A model generated the notes under the pieces. That model made no database searches. It was not told the DNA's origin and saw nothing but the letters and a program-made list of their open reading frames with translations. Position numbers and translations under genes: made by a program. A DNA stretch of 5,794 nucleotides from CAYMOV01 sp964392085. Its GTDB lineage: Bacteria > Oederibacteriota > Muellerivitia > Muellerivitales > Muellerivitaceae. The first letter of the stretch is position 1, and each line of letters starts with the position of its first letter. The stretch covers positions 1 through 5,794 of the forward strand of contig CAYMOV010000154.1 of assembly GCA_964392085.1 (NCBI GenBank), read 5' to 3'. This document shows positions 1 through 5,107 of the stretch, piece by piece.

Positions 1-2186
1 GGAGTGGGGGTCGGGGTCGGGGTATTCGTCCGGGTATAGGTCGGGGTGGGGGTAACGGTCGCGGTGAAGGTCGGGGTAGGCGAGGGGGTCGGGGTCGGCG
101 TCTGGGTCGGCGTCGGTGACTTCGTGAAGGTAAAGGTCGCCGTGAAAGTATTGGTCGGGGTCGGGGTGAAGCTGTGGGTGTTCGTGATCGTCGGCGTCGG
201 CGTCGCCGTCGCCGAGGGGATCGGCGTGTTCGTAACCGTTGGCGTAAAGGTATTCGTCGGCGTGAAAGTCCTCGTCGGGGTGAAGGTGAAGCTCGGCGTG
301 GGGGTCGGGGTGGCGGTGGGGGTGTTCGTGTAGGTGAAGGTCGGTGTGTTGGTTTTGGTCGGGGTGAACGTAAAACTGGGGGTCGGCGTCGGGGTCTGGG
401 TCGGGGTGGGGGACTTCGTGGGGGTTGGTGTGAAGGTATTGGTGTTGGTCACCGTCACCGTCGGGGTGGGCGTGTAGGTGTTGGTGGGGGTGTTCGTGCG
501 GGTAGGAGTAAAGGTGTTGCTCGGGGTTGGGGTGGGCGTCTGGGTCGGCGTGGGCGACTTGGTGGGGGTCAGGGTCGGAGTGAAGGTGTTGGTGGGCGTC
601 GGCGTGGGGGTGGGAGTATAGGTATAGGTGAAGGTCGGTGTGTTGGTCTTGGTCGGTGTGGGTGTGGCGGTAAAAGTCGAAGTAAAAGTGGGGGTTGGAG
701 TCCGAGTCGGGGTGGGGGACGGCGTTGGGGTGGGCGTATAAGTAAAAGTGGGGGTTGAGGTGACTGTACGGGTGGGTGTGCAGGTGATCACCGGCACACA
801 GGGTTCGCGTCCGCTGGCGGTGTCGAAGTTGGTCCCGGACCCATCCATCTGCTCCCGGACTAGGTTGCCGTTATAGTAGAGGGCGAAGTAGGGGTTCTCC
901 TGGGGCGTCCCGTTGGACGAGCAATCGCCGTTTCCCGTCCCGAAGTGGGACCAGTCATCCGAGAAATTGCCGTTGGTCATGTTCGAGTTGTTGCGGCCCA
1001 TTCGGAAAAGGTCCCCCTGGGACTGCCAGGACCCCCCATTAGGCGATATCACCACCGCCGAGGTGAAGCAGTAGGAGACCATCTGGTTGGCCTGGTGGTT
1101 GGGGTCCGCCGAGCACGACCCCCAGGTCGCAAGGGCCACGGTGCCGGTGTTCACCACGCTCTGGCAGGGGCTGCCGCCCGGCCCGCAGGTGGTGCCCGCT
1201 GAGTTGTTGAAGCCGATCATGTTGAGGTTGACCGGCTCGAAGGCCCAGGCCTTCACGCAAAGGCTGTTGAGGGTCACGGGAGCGGTATCCCAGTTAGTGA
1301 CCTTCACCCCGAAATCCATGTATTGGCTGTTCTGGTTGAAGCAACTCGACTGCATATTGAGTTTTGGGCTGGTCACGCCCGCGGAGGGGCCGCAACCCGG
1401 CCAGGGCGTGAAGGTGGCCGTGGGAGAACCGATGGTCGGGGTGGCCGTGACGGTCGGGGTGTTGGTCGGCAGGATGGGGGTGGGGCTGGGGGCCGGGGTC
1501 ACGGCGCAGGCACTGGAGCCCAGGACGAAATGTTGGCGGAACAGGTAGCCCTTCCCCACGTAATCCGGCGCGAAGTTGTTGTCGCCCCAGATGTGGGGCA
1601 CGAAGGCCCCATAGCCGGTTCCCGTGATGGTGCCGCAGTTCGAGCAGTTACGGATCGTCCGGACGTCGCCCGTATAGACGCCGCCCCAGGCGTTGTCGCT
1701 GTAGCCCGTGGTCATCCACCCGGGCGGGAAACTGCCGGGCATTCCCGCTCCGCCGTAGGTGACCCCCGCGTCCATTGCCCTTGTGCACCAACCATCGCTG
1801 GCGATGTATTGCGTGGGGCAGTTGGAGTACGTCAGGGTCAACAGCCAGGTTGCCCAAGCCGTGTTACCGCAAAGGTCCGAGGCGTACACCGAGAGGATAT
1901 TCTCGCCGGTGGTGTTGAAGACCGTCAGGTCCGTCAGGGTGTAGCTGTGGACCGAAGACCACCAGTTGCAGTCGCTGGGTTGGGAGACGATGTTGTTTCC
2001 GTTGATGGAGATGAAGATCGCGTCGTCGACGCTGGTATCCAGGGTCGCGCCCGTGAGGGTGCAGGCGGCCCTCAGCGCGGGGGCCGTTAACAGGAAAAGG
2101 AAGATTAATCCCGAGGTCCAGGCCGCTTTGAAGGCCCGAGCGCCCTTGGGTCGAATCCCCCCGTTTTGGAAGCCGCAAGACGTCAT
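1..2186 (-). CDS. Secreted CBM3-like cellulose-binding protein with jelly-roll region and Thr-Pro linker (3' end missing)
   Basis: The frame is open from ATG 2186 to the left edge (728 codons seen), so the C-terminus is missing. The start follows an in-frame stop 9 bases upstream and a GAGGG site 9 bases away. Residues 1-40 look like a signal peptide (basic n-region, LIFLFLLTAPA core, cut near ALRA/AC). Residues 42-225 resemble jelly-roll galactose-binding-like modules: VDD and ING near 53-63, GENILSVYASD at 94-104, IWGDNN at 199-204, LFRQHFVL at 215-222. Residues 230-262 are a first Thr/Pro linker. Residues 264-467 resemble a family 3 carbohydrate-binding module, with DDWSHF at 410-415 matching the NDYSF-type motif and YYNGNLV at 437-443 matching the C-terminal strand. 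It is Cys-rich and somewhat longer than the usual ~150 residues. From 470 on, Thr alternates with P, F, N, Y, K or S to the edge. No catalytic domain is visible, but one could lie in the missing part. The role is probably cellulose attachment outside the cell. The frame and export signal are clear; the CBM3 assignment is by motif only. Confidence 0.85.
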   Translation of the reverse strand, partial: MTSCGFQNGGIRPKGARAFKAAWTSGLIFLFLLTAPALRAACTLTGATLDTSVDDAIFISINGNNIVSQPSDCNWWSSVHSYTLTDLTVFNTTGENILSVYASDLCGNTAWATWLLTLTYSNCPTQYIASDGWCTRAMDAGVTYGGAGMPGSFPPGWMTTGYSDNAWGGVYTGDVRTIRNCSNCGTITGTGYGAFVPHIWGDNNFAPDYVGKGYLFRQHFVLGSSACAVTPAPSPTPILPTNTPTVTATPTIGSPTATFTPWPGCGPSAGVTSPKLNMQSSCFNQNSQYMDFGVKVTNWDTAPVTLNSLCVKAWAFEPVNLNMIGFNNSAGTTCGPGGSPCQSVVNTGTVALATWGSCSADPNHQANQMVSYCFTSAVVISPNGGSWQSQGDLFRMGRNNSNMTNGNFSDDWSHFGTGNGDCSSNGTPQENPYFALYYNGNLVREQMDGSGTNFDTASGREPCVPVITCTPTRTVTSTPTFTYTPTPTPSPTPTRTPTPTFTSTFTATPTPTKTNTPTFTYTYTPTPTPTPTNTFTPTLTPTKSPTPTQTPTPTPSNTFTPTRTNTPTNTYTPTPTVTVTNTNTFTPTPTKSPTPTQTPTPTPSFTFTPTKTNTPTFTYTNTPTATPTPTPSFTFTPTRTFTPTNTFTPTVTNTPIPSATATPTPTITNTHSFTPTPTNTFTATFTFTKSPTPTQTPTPTPSPTPTFTATVTPTPTYTRTNTPTPTPT
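81..122 (-). repeat. KSPTPTQTPTPTPS unit, copy 3
   Basis: This is the third in-frame copy of a 14-residue unit. It is identical in protein to the copies at 375-416 and 519-560 but differs in codons: its two serines are TCA and TCG. Confidence 0.85.
375..416 (-). repeat. KSPTPTQTPTPTPS unit, copy 2
   Basis: This is the second copy, 144 bases (48 codons) from copy 1 and 294 bases (98 codons) from copy 3. Its serines are TCC and AGT. It overlaps the G-run cluster at 391-412 on the opposite strand. Confidence 0.85.
391..412 (+). other. Potential G-quadruplex in the linker (template strand)
   Basis: Four plus-strand G runs of 4, 3, 4 and 5 are separated by loops of 3, 2 and 1 bases, fitting the canonical G3+N1-7 pattern. 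It lies on the strand used as transcription template for the CBM3-like gene. Folding is not shown; the motif follows from the Thr/Pro codons (ACC, CCC, CCG) on the coding strand. Confidence 0.55.
519..560 (-). repeat. KSPTPTQTPTPTPS unit, copy 1
   Basis: This is the first copy in protein order. Its serines are TCG and AGC. It overlaps the G-run cluster at 523-544 on the plus strand. Confidence 0.85.
523..544 (+). other. Potential G-quadruplex in the linker (template strand)
   Basis: G runs of 4, 4, 3 and 3 with loops of 2, 1 and 5 bases on the plus strand, again opposite Thr/Pro codons. It coincides with a copy of the 14-residue repeat. Confidence 0.5.
1476..1498 (+). other. Strongest potential G-quadruplex, at the first linker
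   Basis: Four plus-strand G runs of 5, 4, 5 and 4 with loops of only 1, 2 and 2 bases, so four-tetrad stacking is possible. It lies opposite codons for the linker between the jelly-roll region and the CBM3-like module (residues ~230-237). Confidence 0.6.
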
Positions 2187-2195
2187 TTCCAATCA

Positions 2196-2200
2196 CCCTC
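2196..2200 (-). promoter_or_regulatory. Ribosome binding site of the CBM3-like gene
   Basis: GAGGG on the minus strand lies 9 bases before ATG 2186. The in-frame stop TGA at 2195-2193 rules out a longer reading frame. The only other start in frame would be TTG at 2192, two codons upstream and too close to this site. Confidence 0.6.
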
Positions 2201-2221
2201 TGTTGAAGCCTACCCCCGGGC

Positions 2222-2235
2222 TGGAACCGATTCCA
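2222..2235. promoter_or_regulatory. LacI-family-type operator, proximal
   Basis: A 14-base near-perfect palindrome, TGGAACCGATTCCA on the plus strand: 5-base arms TGGAA/TTCCA around a central CG, with the only mismatch beside the CG. This matches the general LacI/GalR operator shape (AA-N-CG-N-TT core). Its centre is about 42 bases upstream of ATG 2186, suitable for blocking a promoter or early elongation of the CBM3-like gene. The site is seen; binding is inferred. Confidence 0.5.
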
Positions 2236-2244
2236 ATCAAGACG

Positions 2245-2272
2245 AAAAAAAAGGGTCCTGCGCCACCCCTCT
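2245..2272 (-). terminator. Candidate intrinsic terminator or leader hairpin
   Basis: On the minus strand AGAGGGGT (2272-2265), an 8-base loop and ACCCTTTT (2256-2249) can form an 8-pair stem including two G-U pairs. The run of eight T spans 2252-2245. A stricter reading is a 4-pair GGGT/ACCC stem followed directly by T8. It lies 213 bases after the GH43 stop and 59 bases before the CBM3-like start. It could end the GH43 transcript. If transcription starts near the distal operator it would lie in the 5' leader of the next gene. The stem is modest. Confidence 0.5.
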
Positions 2273-2312
2273 AAAGACGTGCGAAGGGCGGACTTTTACC
2301 AAACGCATTTCG

Positions 2313-2326
2313 TGCAAGCGCTTAAC
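2313..2326. promoter_or_regulatory. LacI-family-type operator, distal
   Basis: TGCAAGCGCTTAAC on the plus strand contains the perfect 8-base palindrome AAGCGCTT (2316-2323) centred on CG. It matches the LacI/CcpA-type consensus TGNAANCGNTNNCA except at the last two positions. Its centre is 91 bases from that of the proximal site and about 133 bases upstream of ATG 2186. I could not identify a convincing sigma-70 promoter beside it. Confidence 0.45.
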
Positions 2327-2356
2327 CTTCCGTTTTCCCGGCCACTGAAAATGGGA

Positions 2357-2383
2357 ACCCCGGGGTCCGCCCCTTGCCGGGGT
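2357..2383. other. GC-rich inverted repeat downstream of the GH43 gene
   Basis: ACCCCGG (2357-2363) pairs perfectly with CCGGGGT (2377-2383) across a 13-base spacer. The left arm also belongs to the self-complementary ACCCCGGGGT at 2357-2366. There is no T tract, so an intrinsic terminator is not supported. It could act as a transcript-end stem or be chance in GC-rich DNA. The rest of 2340-2484 shows nothing else I recognise. Confidence 0.3.
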
Positions 2384-2484
2384 CAACGCCACGGATGGAA
2401 CACCCCCGGCCGGAGACGGGAAACCATCCCCCCAAAAATCCCCAATCCCAGGTGATCAAGCCCGGCGTGATTGGAGCCGTCCTG

Positions 2485-4653
2485 TCATGGTTTTTTCTGA
2501 ACCTCGAGGGCGCAGACCTTGGCGTTCTGCACCGAGGCCACGAACCGGATCGCGATCTTCCCCGCGGCGTCGGGTTTCACATCCTTGAAAACCCGCTCAA
2601 TGCCTTTATCGACGCCGCCGGCTTCCTTGAGGATGTCTAAGTTTTTCAGGACCTGGTGGCCGTTGACCAGGACATCAAAGACTCGCTCTCCGGGTTTCTT
2701 GAGGTAGGTTTCCGCGAACAGGAGCCGAACCCGGTATTCCCCGGGAGGCACCGGCAGGTTGTAGGTGAAATCCCGTCCCCAACGTTCAGTCGCGTATAAC
2801 TCCCCGTCACGGCTCGCGGCGATCGGACGCCCGGCTCCGGCGGTTTCGCTGTCCGTGTAGGCCCGGTCCGCCTCCCAATGGTTCCCCTCGGCGTCCGTCC
2901 ACTCCGTCCCGCCGCAACGGATCCTCCAGAGGGCTTGGGCCGGAATCGGGGTCGGCGTGGGCCGCGGCGACAAGGCGATCGGGTCGGGGGCCTTGCCCGG
3001 GGCCATTTCGAACCAGTCGAAATCCGCCCAGGTTTGTGTATCCGTGCCGTTCCCGGTCGCGAACATCCCGATCGCGGTCCCGGTGAACCCCCCCGCCTTT
3101 TCCTTCGACAGGTCGGAGGCGTCCGAGGCCGCGAGGGTCTCCCATTTTTTTCCATCCGAGGAATAAGCGAACTGGTATTGGCCGACCTGGCCCGAAAGCT
3201 CAAGCCAAACCTTTTCCCCGGCGAAGGGGCTCCGGGCGACATAACTGCTGTAGGCCTTGACCCGGTTGCGGACGAACACCTCCACCGCCCCGTCGTGCCG
3301 ACCCACGCCGATCTCGTAGTGGTTGTCGTCGTTGGACCTCACCACCAGCCCGGCTTCCACGCCGTCCACCGCCGGTTTGAACTCCATCTCGCACCGGGCC
3401 ACGACGTTGAAGTCGGGTTGGCGCCGGCCCGCGAAGGCGGGCTCCTGGGTCTTGTCGTCGAGGGAGTCTTTCGCGGCCCGCAGGGAGAGGAAGCCCTTGC
3501 GACGGGTCAGGGACATCTCGTCCGGGCGGATGTTCCGCACATGGATCCACGGGGGACCCAGCTGGGTTTCGTTGAAGTCATCCCGCGCCGGGTCCTGCGG
3601 GAAGGGATGGGGTTTAAGGTTGGGGGCCGGCATCTCCAGGGCCACGTGGTGGGTGCCGTTCACGACCGGCCAGCCGTCCTTCCATTCCACCGGGGCCAGG
3701 AAGGTCTCACGTCCCAGGACGGACGTGCCGTCATGCATGCGCACCCCCAGGAAGGCCATCCACCAGGTTCCATCGGGGGCTTCGATCAGGTCGGCGTGGC
3801 CCGTGCATTGGATGGGGCTTTTGGGCTCGTCCCGTTCGGTCAGGATGGGGTTGAAGGGACAGGGCTCCCAGGGGCCCCAGGGGTTGTCGGAGCGGCCGAT
3901 CCATTCCATGTGATAGAGGCCCGTGCCGCCCTCCGCCACCATGAGGTAGTACTTACCGCGGATCTTGTAAAGGTGCGGCCCCTCGTTCCAGGACTCGGCT
4001 AGGTCGTTATGGATGACCTTGGATTCCGAGGTGATTTTGAAGGTGGCCGGGTTGAACTCGCATTGCTTGATGCCGGCCTTTTCGCCGCCGCCCTGGCTCG
4101 TGAAGTACGCCTTGCCGTCGTCGTCGAAGAGCATGGACCCATCGATATCGGAAACCGGGATCCAGTGCGGCTCGGACCAAGGTCCCCGGGGGTCCTTGGC
4201 CGTCACGATGAAGTTGCCCCCTCCGGTGATGTTGGTGCAGGTGAGGTAGAAGGTGCCTTTCCAATAGCGGATCGTCGGGGCATAGAGGCCCCCGAAGTCC
4301 GTGGCGCCCTTGAGGGGCAGTTGGCTGGGGCGGTCCAGGGCGTTTCCGACCTGCTCCCAATGCGTTAGGTCGCGGCTGTGGTAGATGGGAAGGCCCGGGA
4401 AATACTCAAAGGTGGAGTTCACCAGGTAGAAGTCGTCCCCCGCCCGGCAGACGCTGGGATCGGGGTGGAACCCCGAAAGGATGGGGTTGCGGTAGGTGGC
4501 CATGGGTTTCCCTTCATTCGAAATGGGCGCGGCGGACAACCGGATCGGGAAAAAGACGCATCCCGCCAAGCCGAATATCCCGAGGACAAGGCGGAACCAC
4601 CCCGACGGGCCGCCCTTCCGAGGGACCCCCTTGAAAAGCCCGGTCGATTTCAT
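2485..4653 (-). CDS. Exported GH43 beta-xylosidase/arabinofuranosidase-type enzyme with beta-sandwich and malectin-like domains
   Basis: This 722-residue enzyme probably removes xylose or arabinose from hemicellulose side chains or oligomers outside the cytoplasm. ATG 4653 is preceded by GGAAGGA. Residues 1-42 form an export signal: basic n-region, LVLGIFGLAGC core, possible lipobox L29-A-G-C32, or signal-peptidase I cleavage near LSAA. Residues ~52-345 are the GH43 propeller. Expected catalytic residues are present: base D65 in HPDPS, pKa-modulating D171 in IDGS and acid E224 in NEGPHLYK. H286 (TGHAD) and R315 (LGRET) are also kept. Motifs resemble XynB3-type enzymes (GH43 subfamilies 11/12), but substrate is not settled by sequence. 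Residues ~358-550 form the beta-sandwich usual after such propellers. Residues 562-571 are a PTPTPIP linker, and ~575-720 look malectin-like (IRCGG, FAETY, VFDVLVNG). A malectin-like end is unusual for XynB3-type enzymes, which end after the beta-sandwich. It follows the LacI-like gene by 121 bp. Confidence 0.93.
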   Translation of the reverse strand: MKSTGLFKGVPRKGGPSGWFRLVLGIFGLAGCVFFPIRLSAAPISNEGKPMATYRNPILSGFHPDPSVCRAGDDFYLVNSTFEYFPGLPIYHSRDLTHWEQVGNALDRPSQLPLKGATDFGGLYAPTIRYWKGTFYLTCTNITGGGNFIVTAKDPRGPWSEPHWIPVSDIDGSMLFDDDGKAYFTSQGGGEKAGIKQCEFNPATFKITSESKVIHNDLAESWNEGPHLYKIRGKYYLMVAEGGTGLYHMEWIGRSDNPWGPWEPCPFNPILTERDEPKSPIQCTGHADLIEAPDGTWWMAFLGVRMHDGTSVLGRETFLAPVEWKDGWPVVNGTHHVALEMPAPNLKPHPFPQDPARDDFNETQLGPPWIHVRNIRPDEMSLTRRKGFLSLRAAKDSLDDKTQEPAFAGRRQPDFNVVARCEMEFKPAVDGVEAGLVVRSNDDNHYEIGVGRHDGAVEVFVRNRVKAYSSYVARSPFAGEKVWLELSGQVGQYQFAYSSDGKKWETLAASDASDLSKEKAGGFTGTAIGMFATGNGTDTQTWADFDWFEMAPGKAPDPIALSPRPTPTPIPAQALWRIRCGGTEWTDAEGNHWEADRAYTDSETAGAGRPIAASRDGELYATERWGRDFTYNLPVPPGEYRVRLLFAETYLKKPGERVFDVLVNGHQVLKNLDILKEAGGVDKGIERVFKDVKPDAAGKIAIRFVASVQNAKVCALEVQKKP
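4509..4514 (-). promoter_or_regulatory. Internal Shine-Dalgarno-like site before GH43 Met51
   Basis: AAGGGA on the minus strand lies 5 bases before the in-frame ATG at 4503-4501 (Met51, MATYRNPIL). Initiation here would yield an enzyme without the export signal, beginning exactly where cytoplasmic GH43 beta-xylosidases begin. The same bases encode Glu-Gly-Lys, so the site may be coincidental. Confidence 0.3.
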
Positions 4654-4774
4654 GCTTTCCTTCCGTTCTTCATGCGGATGACAATCGGGGCCACCGCGTG
4701 AAAAACCGCTTCGGTGATCAAACGCGTCGGAACCGGCAGTTTAGCCTGTTCCATCGATCCATCGCGCCAAACCG
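4654..4774 (-). promoter_or_regulatory. LacI-like to GH43 gap with ribosome binding site and weak operator-like core
   Basis: This 121-base gap contains GGAAGGA at 4664-4658, just before the GH43 ATG. It also contains AACCGCTT at 4704-4711, which fits the minimal LacI-family core AA-N-CG-N-TT but lacks symmetric outer arms. I see no convincing sigma-70 promoter and no strong terminator, so read-through from the LacI-like gene is possible. Confidence 0.35.
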
Positions 4775-5089
4775 TTAAAACGGGCTTGGCCCCTCGGGGA
4801 AACCATCCTTCCCGATCCCGGCACCCGCATTTTTCCGTGAGCGGGCCAGTTTCTGGGCCATGGGATTTGGATGGTACCCGAGTTCCCGGACAGTCTCCAG
4901 GACCATTTGGCGCGTGTTGGGACGGACCTTGATGAAGCCCGAGAGCACGCGCGAAACAGTCGCGGGCGAGACACCCACCGCCCGTCCGACATCCCGTAGG
5001 GTCACTGGCCTATTTTTGGCTGACGGATCCACACCTAATTGGCTTGGATTCGTCAGGGACCGTTTTCCAGGGTTGGATGTGGGATTCAT
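4775..5089 (-). CDS. Headpiece-only LacI-family DNA-binding protein
   Basis: A 104-residue protein that should bind operator DNA. ATG 5089 is preceded by GAGGAG (5104-5099) at 9 bases. Residues 1-27 are a polar tail. Residues 28-72 form the LacI helix-turn-helix: VTLRDVGRAVGV, then recognition helix SPATVSRVLSG (41-51) and the VRELGYHPN turn. Residues 75-82 (NPMAQKLA) are the hinge helix with the leucine (L81) that in LacI inserts into the minor groove. After RSRKNAG, where family members (usually ~330-350 residues) begin the periplasmic-binding-protein-like sugar domain, only 15 residues remain before TAA. No frame of the following 121 bases resumes that domain, so it is absent rather than frameshifted. 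It starts 18 bases after the upstream surface-protein gene and is probably cotranscribed. It could be a functional constitutive binder, a competitor of full-length LacI proteins, or a gene remnant. The intact headpiece, hinge and good ribosome site favour a working protein, without proof. Confidence 0.85.
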   Translation of the reverse strand: MNPTSNPGKRSLTNPSQLGVDPSAKNRPVTLRDVGRAVGVSPATVSRVLSGFIKVRPNTRQMVLETVRELGYHPNPMAQKLARSRKNAGAGIGKDGFPEGPSPF

Positions 5090-5098
5090 CGTCTGTAT

Positions 5099-5104
5099 CT
5101 CCTC
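5099..5104 (-). promoter_or_regulatory. Ribosome binding site of the LacI-like gene
   Basis: GAGGAG on the minus strand, 9 bases before ATG 5089 and inside the 18-base gap after the upstream stop (TAG 5110-5108). It supports the start and suggests translation from the same transcript as the surface-protein gene. Confidence 0.7.
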
Positions 5105-5107
5105 GGA

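Larger units (their letters stand above)
1..779 (-). repeat. Thr-X dipeptide linker of the CBM3-like protein
   Basis: About 259 codons in which nearly every second residue is Thr, the others mainly Pro, Phe, Asn, Tyr, Lys, Val and Ser. The DNA therefore has a 6-base rhythm (plus-strand GGT or CGT alternating with GGG, CGG, GAA and similar). Longer units recur within it, including KTNTPTFTYT twice (621-650 and 327-356) and KSPTPTQTPTPTPS three times. Such linkers are usually extended, often O-glycosylated spacers; glycosylation here is inference. A shorter stretch of the same type lies at 1401-1499. Confidence 0.9.

Noticed and set aside
46..758. Plus-strand open frames encoding Gly-Val or Gly-Arg-rich proteins
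   Set aside because: These are mirror images of the Thr-Pro codons on the minus strand. They lack ribosome binding sites and any non-repetitive domain.
1..779. Possible CRISPR array or tandem DNA satellite
   Set aside because: The periodicity is 6 bases in frame with synonymous variation and no uniform repeats separated by unique spacers. It is a coding linker.
2187..2345. Sigma-70 promoter for the CBM3-like gene
   Set aside because: TTGCAC at the distal operator has no -10 hexamer at 16-18 bases; the nearest TAAAAG is only 13 bases away. No other pair was convincing.
2878..4002. Long 374-codon open frame on the plus strand
   Set aside because: It lies fully inside the well-supported GH43 gene. 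Its translation is rich in Arg, Gly, His and Val with no recognisable domain, as expected from GC-rich antisense sequence.
4701..4715. Hairpin followed by a T run after the LacI-like gene
   Set aside because: The minus-strand stem is only ACCG/CGGT with a 3-base loop and about five T, too weak to call a terminator.
4654..4774. Missing LacI sugar-binding domain restored by a frameshift
   Set aside because: All three minus frames after the hinge were read. None shows the usual start of that domain, and the gap is far too short to hold it.
4772..4783. Palindrome CCGTTAAAACGG at the LacI-like stop codon
   Set aside because: Perfect 5-base arms, but the centre is AA instead of CG and it overlaps the stop codon. 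It does not fit the LacI-type sites nearby.
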